Shown one piece after another: positions 8,095 to 16,782 of a stretch of DNA of 64,000 nucleotides. The notes under the pieces are model-generated. The model made no database searches and was not told where the DNA came from. It worked only from the letters and a program-made list of their open reading frames with translations. The number at the start of each line of letters is the position of its first letter. Positions within the stretch are counted from its first letter, which is position 1. A program made the translations under genes and the position numbers. Location: contig NZ_BCUX01000030.1 of assembly GCF_001591445.1 (NCBI RefSeq), forward strand, positions 1 through 64,000. The letters are read 5' to 3'. Origin of the DNA: Neobacillus drentensis NBRC 102427 (GTDB lineage Bacteria; Bacillota; Bacilli; Bacillales; Cytobacillaceae).

Positions 8095-9438
8095 ATGCAA
8101 CTATCAATAACAGTAAAAGGCCCAGGTGCTGAAGTTGTTTCTTACCTTATCGCCAAAAATCCAACCAATTTATATGAACGAGGGGAAAAAGGACTGACTG
8201 TGCGCCTCGTCTATCCGACGTTTACAAGCGAAGAAGTTCAGTTTTTAATTTATGTAAAAACGGACCCCGTTGACTTGGTAAAAAACTCATCTGATTTTTA
8301 TGATATTACTCATTACATAAATGACCGTGAATTCGCGGCAAGCAGTATCTTTGTTTCCTCGATTCGTAAAGCCCTGGGAACTGCACTTAACGGGAAGCCG
8401 GCAGAGGAATATGCCTCATGGGTCGAGCATCCCTTTGAAATGGAACTAACCTTTGGGCCGATTGCCACTGATTTGAGTAATCGGGAACTTGAAGCGTTAT
8501 TTGCTCCAATGGGTTACACCATTAAGATTGAATACGGGGAAAGTTTCCTTCGCGAAAAGAGTTCTGCCCGATTTATCACCCTAATAGGAAAACAAACGCT
8601 CCAGAATGCACTTAAGCATATTTCGATTTTAATTCCCGTTATTGATAACTATAAGCATTATTTTATTGATGAAAGAGAATTGGAAAAGCTGGACCGCTAC
8701 GGAGAAGGCTGGCTCGAGAAGCATCCACAAAAGGCGTTCATTTTAAAACGTTCTTTACGGTTCCAAAAGATGATTTCGCAGTCAAGATTTTATGAAAAAG
8801 AGACGAAAACTGAGGAGAAGCATGAACCTCCGAAGCTCCGTTTAAATGATCTTCGCTATGAAGCCATTATTAAATATATCAAGGCCCTGCCAAAGAAAGG
8901 AACTATTGTCGACTTTGGTGCCGGTGAAGGGAAGTTATCTGTTCAGTTGGGATTTATTGAGGGAGTACAAGAGATTCTTTCTGTCGAGCCTTCCAATAAG
9001 GAACGATTAAAGGCATTGGAACGATTCGAACAAGCTAAAGAAAAACGTGGATTTGTCGAGCCCCAATCGTTAGCAGGATCGTTATTTTATTATGATGAAC
9101 GGCTAATTTACAAGGATGTTATGGTTTTATGTGAAGTGATTGAACATATTGATGAATACAGGTTAGCGGGTGTATTCGAAACCATTTTTAAAGACTATCG
9201 GCCCGAAGTGTTGATTGTGACAACCCCTAATCAGGAATACAATGTTGTCTATGAAATGGATGTGGCAATGAGGCACCATGATCACCGCTTTGAATGGACA
9301 AGGGCCGAGCTTCGACAAAAAGTGGAAGCTTGGTCAAAACTTTATCCATACCAAGTAAGTTATCAAGGCATCGGTGAAGAAAACCAGCAATTCGGACAAC
9401 CTACTCAAATGGTCATTTTCAAAAGGGAGGAGATATGA
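8095..9438 (+). CDS. hen1: Hen1, 3'-terminal RNA ribose 2'-O-methyltransferase
   Basis: 447 aa, close to the size of characterised bacterial Hen1. The N-terminal half (1-245) is the Hen1-specific domain that activates Pnkp ligation. The C-terminal half is the SAM methyltransferase, with DFGAGEGK (273-280) for SAM binding. The metal-binding set is E347, E350 and H351 in CEVIEHIDE, plus a later His in HHDHRFEWTR (H397). Known bacterial Hen1 methylates the 2'-OH of the 3' end at a break before Pnkp seals it, making the repaired RNA resistant to recleavage. Its stop overlaps the pnkp start by 4 bp (ATGA), so the two are translationally coupled. The ribosome binding site AAAAGAG is weak. Confidence 0.93.
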   Translation: MQLSITVKGPGAEVVSYLIAKNPTNLYERGEKGLTVRLVYPTFTSEEVQFLIYVKTDPVDLVKNSSDFYDITHYINDREFAASSIFVSSIRKALGTALNGKPAEEYASWVEHPFEMELTFGPIATDLSNRELEALFAPMGYTIKIEYGESFLREKSSARFITLIGKQTLQNALKHISILIPVIDNYKHYFIDERELEKLDRYGEGWLEKHPQKAFILKRSLRFQKMISQSRFYEKETKTEEKHEPPKLRLNDLRYEAIIKYIKALPKKGTIVDFGAGEGKLSVQLGFIEGVQEILSVEPSNKERLKALERFEQAKEKRGFVEPQSLAGSLFYYDERLIYKDVMVLCEVIEHIDEYRLAGVFETIFKDYRPEVLIVTTPNQEYNVVYEMDVAMRHHDHRFEWTRAELRQKVEAWSKLYPYQVSYQGIGEENQQFGQPTQMVIFKREEI

Positions 9439-12032
9439 TGACGGAAATAAATTTGCCTCATGCGGGTATTGTCTTACTTGTAGGTCCGTCCAATTCGGGT
9501 AAAACGACTTTACTAAATCAACTGATTCAAGAACAACAGATTTTTTCATCGGAAGTGGTAAGTTCCGATCAGTTTCGTGTTTTAGTTAGTGATATTGAAT
9601 TTATTGATTGGAATCGGCGCCCTAAAAATGAAGCAGATGCTCTTTTTTATGAATACCAACAAATTTCAAAAGAAGCGTTTGAAGCGATGGATTATATCAT
9701 TGCGAAACGTTGTGGTCTCAATAAATTAACGTTTATCGATGCTACACATTTACGTGATTATGAGCGTGAAAAATACCTGCAAATGGCAAAGAGGTATCAT
9801 GTTCCAGCAATTGCAATCGTGCTGAATCTGGCAGAAACTGAATTGCTCAGACGCGATTTAGCGAGGGATTTCCCAAGGGGTAAAAACCGTATCAAGCAGC
9901 AATACCAACATTTCAAGAAGACGCTGCGCTCCATCAAAAAGGAAGGTTTTCGACGCTGTTACATATTCGGTGAAGAAGAACTGCAAGTATTAAATGTGAA
10001 CCGACTTGATAATCCATTACTAATTGATGTGGGCAATGGCATAGATATTATTGGCGATATTCACGGTTGCTTTGAAGAGTTTAGCGAACTCTTGTCAGAG
10101 CTTGGCTATCGTGAAAATGAAGAGGGGTATTTTATCCACTCAGAGGGGCGGAAAATCCTTTCCCTTGGGGATGTGATGAGTCGTGGACCCCGTTCGATCG
10201 AGACGTTGCAATTTTTTCAAAAGCATGTGACAGCAGGACTAGCCTATATGATTGACAGTAATCATGGGTGGAAAATCGCCCGCTGGCTTGACGGCAAGAA
10301 TGTAAAGCTTGCTCATGGTGATGAAAATGTAAAGGCCGAATTTGATGAATATGAAAGTAAATTTGGTAAAGATGAGACCGAGCGTTTAAAGGAACAAATA
10401 AAAGAACTGCTGTTAGAGGCAAAATCACATTACGTCATCCGGAAAAATGGTGTCAACGTCGCTGTTGCCGTCCATGCAGGAATCAAGGACCATTATATCG
10501 GCAAACAATCGCCGCGCATTTCCGATTTCTGTCGGTACGGAGATACGGATGGTCTCGACGAAACCGGTAAACCCGTCCGAAAAGATTGGTCCATTGCACA
10601 TCAGTCTAGTGAACATATTCTTTGGGGGCATGATCCTAGAACGCAGCCATTATTGGTTAATAACACCCTCAATATTGACCAAGGTGTTGTTTTTGGCGGT
10701 AATCTAACCGCATATTGTTTCCCGGAAAGGAAATTGGTTTCTGTCAAAGCAAAAGTGGATTATGCAAATGTGCCCGACAATCCATTGAAGGAATTGGAAA
10801 GTAAGAGGCTCGCACCACCGAATATCGGAAAATTCTTAGATGGATATTCTGTATTAACAGAACAATATGGGGAAATCGCATTTTATGCGGATAGCACGAA
10901 ATCAGCTTTGGATGATCTTTCTCATTATACCCTGCCCTTGGAGGAAATTGTCTATCTTCCGCCAACGATGAGTCCAACTCCGAAACCATCAAGCTTGCCT
11001 GGATATTTAGAGCACCCATCCGATGCATTTGATTACTACCAAGCGAATGGTGTGGATACCATGATTGTTGAGAAAAAGCATATGGGCAGCCGCGGCATTT
11101 TGTTTCTTTTTAAAAATAAACAAGTCGCTAAAGAGTATATCGGGAGAGAAACATTAGGTTCGATTTACACACGGACTGGCAGGGCATTTTTCAAAAAAGA
11201 ACTGGAAGAACAAATTTTACAAGTGTTAAATTCAGATCTTAGTAGTTATTTTGAAAAATACGGCACGGATTTTGTCTTGATGGATGCCGAGATCCTCCCA
11301 TGGAATCTGAAAGCAAAAGAATTAATTATGAATCAATACGCACATGTGGGAGAAATGGCCCTCTTTGACCGCAGAAAATTACGAGAGCAACTGAAGAAAG
11401 CTGCTGCAAACGGTAAGGATGTTGGAAGTTGGCTCGAGGAAACGGATGAAAAGATTCACAATGCCCTAGTGTTTAATGAAGTGTATCAAAAGTATTGCTG
11501 GGAAACGGAAGGTTTAGCCGGAATTCAAATTGCACCTTTTCACACATTAGCCCACAGTAATGAAACCTTTTTCGGTCAACCACATACATGGCATATGGAA
11601 AAAAATAAAGAATTTAGCGACCTTTCGGATTTGTTTTTGGAAACGGAATATCGAATGGTTAATGATGAGGACTCCATGAAGTCGGCTATCAAGTGGTGGG
11701 AAGAAATGACCGAGGATGGGCATGAGGGCTTTGTAGTCAAACCGGAGTCTTATGTGGCACGACATAAAGGTAAACTCCTCCAGCCGGCTATAAAAGTAAG
11801 AGGTCGAAAGTATTTGCATATTATCTATGGCATTGATTATTTACAACCGGAAAATTTGTCCCGACTTAAGCAGCGGAATGCTGGGAAGAAACAGCGTAAT
11901 GCCTTAAAGGAATTTGCTTTAGGTGTGGAAGCGGTGAATCGCTTTGTTAGAAGAGAATCCTTGGAGCGCTACCATGAGTGTGTGTTAGGTGTCCTTGCAC
12001 TAGAATCGGACCCAGTTGATCCACGACTATAG
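9435..12032 (+). CDS. pnkp: Pnkp, bacterial polynucleotide kinase-phosphatase-ligase
   Basis: 865 aa in the three-domain layout of bacterial Pnkp. The 5'-kinase has Walker A GPSNSGKT (17-24). The 2',3'-phosphatase has GDIHG (207-211), GDVMSRGP (245-252), SNHG (275-278) and GHD (398-400). The adenylyltransferase/ligase has nucleotidyl Lys548 in EKKHMGSR and downstream EGFVVKPE and PAIKVRGRKY. It heals 5'-OH and 2',3'-cyclic phosphate ends left by ribotoxins, and seals with Hen1. One oddity: the phosphatase motif usually read GDxxDRGP has Ser instead of the second Asp (SRGP), though the first Asp (D246) is kept. Confidence 0.95.
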   Translation: MMTEINLPHAGIVLLVGPSNSGKTTLLNQLIQEQQIFSSEVVSSDQFRVLVSDIEFIDWNRRPKNEADALFYEYQQISKEAFEAMDYIIAKRCGLNKLTFIDATHLRDYEREKYLQMAKRYHVPAIAIVLNLAETELLRRDLARDFPRGKNRIKQQYQHFKKTLRSIKKEGFRRCYIFGEEELQVLNVNRLDNPLLIDVGNGIDIIGDIHGCFEEFSELLSELGYRENEEGYFIHSEGRKILSLGDVMSRGPRSIETLQFFQKHVTAGLAYMIDSNHGWKIARWLDGKNVKLAHGDENVKAEFDEYESKFGKDETERLKEQIKELLLEAKSHYVIRKNGVNVAVAVHAGIKDHYIGKQSPRISDFCRYGDTDGLDETGKPVRKDWSIAHQSSEHILWGHDPRTQPLLVNNTLNIDQGVVFGGNLTAYCFPERKLVSVKAKVDYANVPDNPLKELESKRLAPPNIGKFLDGYSVLTEQYGEIAFYADSTKSALDDLSHYTLPLEEIVYLPPTMSPTPKPSSLPGYLEHPSDAFDYYQANGVDTMIVEKKHMGSRGILFLFKNKQVAKEYIGRETLGSIYTRTGRAFFKKELEEQILQVLNSDLSSYFEKYGTDFVLMDAEILPWNLKAKELIMNQYAHVGEMALFDRRKLREQLKKAAANGKDVGSWLEETDEKIHNALVFNEVYQKYCWETEGLAGIQIAPFHTLAHSNETFFGQPHTWHMEKNKEFSDLSDLFLETEYRMVNDEDSMKSAIKWWEEMTEDGHEGFVVKPESYVARHKGKLLQPAIKVRGRKYLHIIYGIDYLQPENLSRLKQRNAGKKQRNALKEFALGVEAVNRFVRRESLERYHECVLGVLALESDPVDPRL

Positions 12033-12045
12033 GTAGAAAAGTCGA

Positions 12046-12076
12046 CGAACTTGTCCTGGCGGCAAGTTCGTTTTTC
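12046..12076 (+). terminator. Terminator of hen1-pnkp
   Basis: CGAACTTG (12046-12053) pairs with CAAGTTCG (12063-12070) across 9 nt, followed by TTTTT. Confidence 0.9.
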
Positions 12077-12134
12077 TATGTGGAATAACTTATTATCATT
12101 CGCCCATATGATAGTAAAGAAGGAGTGTGAGAAA

Positions 12135-13409
12135 ATGGCTGTTCATGTAGTAACTGCTGGTGAAAATTTGTGGAAGATATCCACGAGGTATGGGGTTTCC
12201 ATCCAAACGATTGTTGAGCTTAACGGGTTACCATCAGCGAATACCATTGCCCCGGGGCTTGCTTTGTATCTTCCGGATAACTTGCCGCCACTCCGTTCGT
12301 ATCGTATTAAGGCTGGTGATCATATCTGGAAGTTGGCCCAGCAATTCAACATGAATCCTGCGGCGATACTTGCTGCCAATCCAGGTGTTCATCCGACGCA
12401 GTTGGTGATCGGCCAAACTATTAATATCCCATCCCCGATAAAATTAGACATGGCGACACTGGGGTTTTTAGTGCCATCATCCGAAGTCGCAAATCTAACA
12501 ACTTTGAATTCTCTCGCATCACAGCTAACGTATTTAGCGGTTGTCGCTTATTCGTTTACTGAGGAAGGTTATGCCTATAATCAGGTCGAAGATAAAGCTA
12601 TTGTTGCGAGAAGCAATCAATTGAACATCGTCCCATTACTGATGATTCGAAATTTGGCAGGAACTGATTTTAGTGCGGAGTTGGCAGGAAGGGTTCTGGA
12701 AAATCCTCTTTATCGCGCGAATTTGGTGGCAAGTATTGTGAATTTAGCGACGCAGCGGGGGTTTGGAGGCGTCAGTATCGACTTTGAATTTATTCCACCG
12801 GCCCGCCGGAATGATTTTATTTTGTTTCTAACCGCTTTAAAAAATGGCTTAGGTGGGTTGCTATTACATGTAAATGTCCATGCCAAAACGGCTGATATTC
12901 CGACCAATCGGATTATTGGTGCCTATGATTATGCAGGTATTAGTCATGTCGCTGATTTAGTCGCGGTGATGACCATGGATTATGGATACCCTGGCGGACC
13001 GCCCGATCCAATTGCCCCGATCTGGTGGTTGGAGCACGTCATTCAATACTCGCTTACTCAAATTAATCCTAGGAAACTACAAATTGCCATCGCATTATAT
13101 GGATATGACAAGGTTGTGGGCACGAATAAAACGCATGCTCTCTCAGTAACAGCAGCGCAAAATCAAGCCATTTCGCTTGGCGGTCCGATTGAGTTCGACG
13201 ACTATGCTAAATCACCGTGGTATCGGTACTGGCATGGTAGTGAGGAGCATGTGGTATGGTTTGAAGATATTAGGAGTTTTATAGAAAAGTATCGGTTAAT
13301 TGATATTTATCAATTAGCTGGGACGACTTTTTGGCAAATTAGTTTGCCGGCACCACAGAATTGGGCCTATCTTAGTAAAAATATCAACGTGGTGAAGAGA
13401 ATCGTTTAA
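12135..13409 (+). CDS. Spore peptidoglycan glycosidase, SleL/YaaH type (2 LysM + GH18)
   Basis: 424 aa from ATG 12135, chosen because AAGGAGTG sits just upstream and the family begins directly with LysM. Two LysM repeats occupy residues about 2-48 and 51-97. A glycoside hydrolase 18 domain follows, with the catalytic segment GGVSIDFEF and MTMDYGY. Size and architecture match B. subtilis YaaH and B. cereus SleL, N-acetylglucosaminidases that act on muramic-lactam cortex during germination and are carried in the coat. There is no signal peptide, as expected for a mother-cell-made coat enzyme. The DFE triad is shortened from the usual DxxDxDxE. Confidence 0.88.
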   Translation: MAVHVVTAGENLWKISTRYGVSIQTIVELNGLPSANTIAPGLALYLPDNLPPLRSYRIKAGDHIWKLAQQFNMNPAAILAANPGVHPTQLVIGQTINIPSPIKLDMATLGFLVPSSEVANLTTLNSLASQLTYLAVVAYSFTEEGYAYNQVEDKAIVARSNQLNIVPLLMIRNLAGTDFSAELAGRVLENPLYRANLVASIVNLATQRGFGGVSIDFEFIPPARRNDFILFLTALKNGLGGLLLHVNVHAKTADIPTNRIIGAYDYAGISHVADLVAVMTMDYGYPGGPPDPIAPIWWLEHVIQYSLTQINPRKLQIAIALYGYDKVVGTNKTHALSVTAAQNQAISLGGPIEFDDYAKSPWYRYWHGSEEHVVWFEDIRSFIEKYRLIDIYQLAGTTFWQISLPAPQNWAYLSKNINVVKRIV

Positions 13410-13451
13410 ATTACACGGTGGTTGGCAGGGGGGTTTTGCTTTTGCAACTCA

Positions 13452-13507
13452 GAAATAAAAAACACAAAAGGAAAGAATGACTACTTGTTCATAGTTTCCT
13501 TTCCTTT
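13452..13507 (-). terminator. Terminator of the IclR gene (also reads as a hairpin on +)
   Basis: AAAGGAAAG (13467-13475) pairs with CTTTCCTTT (13499-13507). On the minus strand the hairpin is followed by TTTTGTGTTTTTTATTT, a good T-rich tail. Confidence 0.65.
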
Positions 13508-13573
13508 ATAAGAAAAACGATTGAAAGTGAGAAAACCGACAGGGATCCAGATTGTGTACAGTGTATTAAGGTT

Positions 13574-14389
13574 TTAAATTTTTTTATATATGGGTTCCCT
13601 TCCTCCAATTACTTCCATAATCCTTCTTGCTGCTTCTTTGAGTTTATCTCCACAGAAAGAAATATGATCTTCACTAATCTTTGAAGCAAAGCCGATACAG
13701 GCAATAACCATTGTTATGTTGCCATAAGGGTTAAAAATAGGTGCTGCAACACCGAAAACATCTGGTGTATGCTCTTCATAACTTACTGCATATCCCTTTT
13801 GTTTAACCTCGTTTAAACTTTCCTGAAATGTTTCAAAATCTGTAATGGATTTATCAGTAAATTGTTTAAAATTAACCTTTTGAATAATTTCTTTCGTCCT
13901 TTCTTCCTCAAGAAATGCTAAGTAACACTTACCAAAAGAAGCACTGGTTAGCGGGAAATGCTGTCCTAATTTTACTGTCACTTGAACAGGGTTATCAGGC
14001 AGATCAAGTTCCTCCTTGGCAACATACATTAATCGATCATTGGATAATGGTTCAAGTAAAACACTTGTTAGTCTTGTTTCTTCGCATACCCACTTGAGGT
14101 ATGGTTTAGCAAGCTTGAGGTAATCGGTAAACTCTGAAGCTCTAGAGCCTAAGATGATAAGATATGGCCCAAGGTTATACTGTTTAGAATTATCATCATA
14201 TGAGACATAGCGATAATGATTTAATAATTTTAGAATTCTATGACAAGTACTTTTATTTATTGATAAATTCTTAGAGATTTGTGAGAGGGACCGTTCCTTA
14301 CTTGTATAACGACTTAAATATTCTAGAATTTTAATAGAGGCCTCTAGAGCAGGAACCTCTGATTTTTCCTTTTCATTTTGTTTTTGCAT
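13574..14389 (-). CDS. IclR-family transcriptional regulator
   Basis: 271 aa. I start it at the ATG at 14389 because AGGAG lies 7 bases upstream; an in-frame TTG six codons earlier would put that site inside the gene. The N-terminal winged HTH (about residues 25-75, SLSQISKNLSINKSTCHRIL) is followed by the IclR effector domain (about 90-260). IclR proteins often control catabolic operons divergent from themselves, and here the divergent neighbour is the thiolase/beta-oxidation operon 230 bp away. The effector is unknown. Confidence 0.9.
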   Translation of the reverse strand: MQKQNEKEKSEVPALEASIKILEYLSRYTSKERSLSQISKNLSINKSTCHRILKLLNHYRYVSYDDNSKQYNLGPYLIILGSRASEFTDYLKLAKPYLKWVCEETRLTSVLLEPLSNDRLMYVAKEELDLPDNPVQVTVKLGQHFPLTSASFGKCYLAFLEEERTKEIIQKVNFKQFTDKSITDFETFQESLNEVKQKGYAVSYEEHTPDVFGVAAPIFNPYGNITMVIACIGFASKISEDHISFCGDKLKEAARRIMEVIGGREPIYKKI

Positions 14390-14411
14390 GAGCAAGCTCC
14401 TATTCAAAATT

Positions 14412-14428
14412 CCTGTACACTATACAGG
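14412..14428. promoter_or_regulatory. Inverted repeat upstream of the IclR gene
   Basis: CCTGTA (14412-14417), 5-bp spacer CACTA, TACAGG (14423-14428), placed just upstream of the IclR ribosome binding site. It is a plausible autoregulatory operator. Confidence 0.45.
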
Positions 14429-14529
14429 TGTAAGTTGGGTTAAATTATAATTGTCACCATACTGTTTGTCAATATTGATAATTTTCTAAAAATTACATTG
14501 ACTTATGAAGTAGATTAATAGTATTATTG

Positions 14530-14552
14530 TTCCAAGTAAGGAATAGTGTTCC
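14530..14552. promoter_or_regulatory. Candidate IclR operator upstream of thiolase (TTCC/GGAA/TTCC array)
   Basis: Three alternating half-sites: TTCC (14530-14533), 6 bp, GGAA (14540-14543), 5 bp, TTCC (14549-14552). The part AGGAATAGTGTTCCT is a perfect 5-5-5 inverted repeat. GGAA...TTCC half-sites are typical of IclR-family operators. A similar three-site array occurs at 15846-15869. Confidence 0.5.
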
Positions 14553-14619
14553 TGGTGTGAAACTAAATTAATAGTAAAACCTCATTCCTAAATGGCCAAA
14601 TGTAAGAGGAGGATGAAAA

Positions 14620-15813
14620 TTGAGAAATGTTGTCATTATTGATGCAGTACGTACTGCGGTGGGACGAATTGGAGGCAGCTTGAAGGATGTAGAAGTAGAC
14701 TTCCTTGCTGCAAAAGTTATCGGAGAAATTGTATCACGAACAGGAATTAATAAAAATGAAGTGGAAGAGGTGATTTTGGGACAGACCAAACAAAGTGCGG
14801 ATACTCCTAATCTGGCCCGATTGGCTCTTTTGCGTGCAGGACTTCCAGTTGAGGTCCCAGGTTATACCGTTCACAGACAATGCGGTTCAGCACTTCAGGC
14901 CATTAATAATGCAGCCATGCAAATTATGAGTGGGTTATCAGATGTAATCATAGCCGGCGGCGCCGAATCAATGAGTACAGCACCCTATTATATAAGAAAG
15001 GCTCGCTATGGATTCGGTTCAGGAAATGGAGAGATTGTCGATCCTAATACGGAAAGTCAACCTCGTTCACAGCCAATTGAGATCTATGGGAATCTCAACA
15101 TGGGATATACAGCGGAAAATTTAGCCGAGCAGTATAAAATATCGAGAAAGGAACAGGATGAATTTGCCTTTCGCAGTCAGGAACTTGCCCAAAAAGCAAT
15201 ACAGAATGAGCGGTTTCGAAAGGAAATTGTTCCTTATGAAGTCAAGCAACGAAATGAAGTAAAGACTTTTGAGATCGATGAGCACCCGCGTTTAACCAGT
15301 TTGGAAAAGATGGGGAATTTGAAACCGGTGTTTAAAGAAAACGGTACAGTAACTGCGGGAAATAGCAGTGGACGAAACGATGGGGCTTCTGCCGTTTTAA
15401 TGATGTCGGAGGACGCCGCATACAAGTATGGTTTTAAACCAAAAGCAAAAATTATTGCTCAAGCTGTTTCAGGGGTGTCTCCGGAAATTATGGGGATTGG
15501 CCCGGTTCAGGCTACGAAGAAAGCGCTATCTATGGCAGGTCTCGCTTTAAATGATATCGGTTTAATTGAATTGAATGAAGCCTTTGCTGCTCAAGCTCTT
15601 GCTGTAATAAAGGAACTTAATTTGGATTTAGAAAGAGTAAATGTAAATGGCGGGGCCATTGCATTAGGTCATCCTCTTGGAGCTACAGGTGCCATTCTAA
15701 TGACAAAACTTTTGCACGAAATGGAACGAAGAGAAGAAAAGTATGGATTAGTCACACTCTGTATTGGCGGGGGTCAAGGTATTACAACGATCGTAGAAAA
15801 TATGCAAATTTAG
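14620..15813 (+). CDS. Acetyl-CoA acyltransferase (thiolase)
   Basis: 397 aa with TTG start; AGAGGAGGA lies 6-7 bases upstream. Thiolase active-site residues are visible: nucleophile Cys88 in HRQCGSALQAI, NEAFAAQ, His351 in LGHPLGATGA and Cys381 in CIGGGQG. It performs the last thiolytic step of beta-oxidation, or acetoacetyl-CoA synthesis in reverse. First gene of an operon with 3-hydroxyacyl-CoA dehydrogenase, acyl-CoA dehydrogenase and ETF. Sequence alone cannot separate acetoacetyl-CoA, general 3-ketoacyl-CoA and 3-oxoadipyl-CoA thiolases; the nearby cyclic-ketone genes make the last an attractive inference. Confidence 0.92.
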   Translation: MRNVVIIDAVRTAVGRIGGSLKDVEVDFLAAKVIGEIVSRTGINKNEVEEVILGQTKQSADTPNLARLALLRAGLPVEVPGYTVHRQCGSALQAINNAAMQIMSGLSDVIIAGGAESMSTAPYYIRKARYGFGSGNGEIVDPNTESQPRSQPIEIYGNLNMGYTAENLAEQYKISRKEQDEFAFRSQELAQKAIQNERFRKEIVPYEVKQRNEVKTFEIDEHPRLTSLEKMGNLKPVFKENGTVTAGNSSGRNDGASAVLMMSEDAAYKYGFKPKAKIIAQAVSGVSPEIMGIGPVQATKKALSMAGLALNDIGLIELNEAFAAQALAVIKELNLDLERVNVNGGAIALGHPLGATGAILMTKLLHEMERREEKYGLVTLCIGGGQGITTIVENMQI

Positions 15814-15837
15814 TGAATTTTTTTTGAGAATAATGTC

Positions 15838-15869
15838 CCGTATACGGAATTTATATTCCGAATGCGGAA
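15838..15869. promoter_or_regulatory. Overlapping palindromes between thiolase and hbd genes
   Basis: CCGTATACGG (15838-15847) is a perfect 10-bp palindrome. It runs into CGGAAT-TTAT-ATTCCG (15845-15860), which overlaps ATTCCG-AATG-CGGAAT (15855-15870). The GGAA/TTCC/GGAA order with 6-bp spacers mirrors the array before the thiolase gene, suggesting a second binding site of the same regulator inside the operon. Confidence 0.45.
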
Positions 15870-15903
15870 TAATAAACATAAGCAAATACTTGGAGGGCTT
15901 AGA

Positions 15904-16758
15904 ATGATTAATCATATCACAGTGATTGGCGGTGGCACTATGGGAAGAGGTATCGCCTATACCGCTGCATTAGCTGGGTTTGAAGTAACTTTACAAGACA
16001 TATCTAACGAAGCGATTGAAAACGCAAGAGAATATATCGAAACTTTGTTAAATAAAAACGTGGAAAAAGGATACGTCCAATTAGAACAGGGGACAGACGC
16101 AAAGAAAAATCTTTCTTTTACAACGGAGCTTGCAGAAGCCGTAAGTCAAACCGACTTGGTCATCGAAGCGGCCTTAGAAATTATGGAGTTGAAAATCAAT
16201 ATCTTTAAGCAATTAGATGAGCTGGCACCAGCCCACGCTATCCTGGCTACAAATACTTCAACAATGAGTCCGACCGAAATTGCAGCCGCAACGGGAAGGC
16301 CAGATCAATGTATCGCCATGCACTTCTTTAACCCGGTTCATCGCATGAAATTAATCGAGGTTATTCGAGGATTGGATACATCTGATTCGACAGTAGAAGT
16401 GGTTAAACAAGTAGCGGAAAAGCTGGGGAAAGTAGCAGTTGAAGTCAATGAGTTTCCTGGTTTTGTAACAAGCCGAATGAATTGTCTAATTGGAAATGAA
16501 GCCATGAACATGCTAATGGAAGGAGTGGCGTCAGCCGAAGACATTGATAAAGCCCTTAAGTATGGTTTAAATCATCCGATGGGTCCACTTGAATTGGCAG
16601 ATCTTGTTGGATTGGACAGCCGCCTACGAAATATGGAATATCTGTATCATCAATTAGGAGAAAAGTATCGACCATCCCCTTTGCTTGTGAAATATGTTAA
16701 AGCAGGGCGATTAGGAAGGAAATCAGGCCGGGGATTTTTTGATTACACTAATAAATAA
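15904..16758 (+). CDS. 3-hydroxybutyryl-CoA (3-hydroxyacyl-CoA) dehydrogenase
   Basis: 284 aa from ATG 15904, preceded by TTGGAGGGC; a longer in-frame extension to 15862 lacks a ribosome binding site and crosses the palindromic operator. Rossmann motif GGGTMGRG (9-16) binds NAD. Catalytic His140 lies in HFFNPVH, and the C-terminal domain ends in GRKSGRGFFDY. It oxidises 3-hydroxyacyl-CoA to 3-ketoacyl-CoA, the substrate of the upstream thiolase. Single-domain size fits the Hbd/PaaH group, not the large FadB/FadN fusions. In an adipate route it would act on 3-hydroxyadipyl-CoA. Confidence 0.93.
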   Translation: MINHITVIGGGTMGRGIAYTAALAGFEVTLQDISNEAIENAREYIETLLNKNVEKGYVQLEQGTDAKKNLSFTTELAEAVSQTDLVIEAALEIMELKINIFKQLDELAPAHAILATNTSTMSPTEIAAATGRPDQCIAMHFFNPVHRMKLIEVIRGLDTSDSTVEVVKQVAEKLGKVAVEVNEFPGFVTSRMNCLIGNEAMNMLMEGVASAEDIDKALKYGLNHPMGPLELADLVGLDSRLRNMEYLYHQLGEKYRPSPLLVKYVKAGRLGRKSGRGFFDYTNK

Positions 16759-16782
16759 GAAATGGGAAGGAATGTGGAGAAT

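Noticed and set aside
10447..10707. 86-codon frame inside pnkp, and many similar frames on both strands within large genes
   Set aside because: They are shadows of strongly supported genes, with no ribosome binding sites and no recognisable domains.
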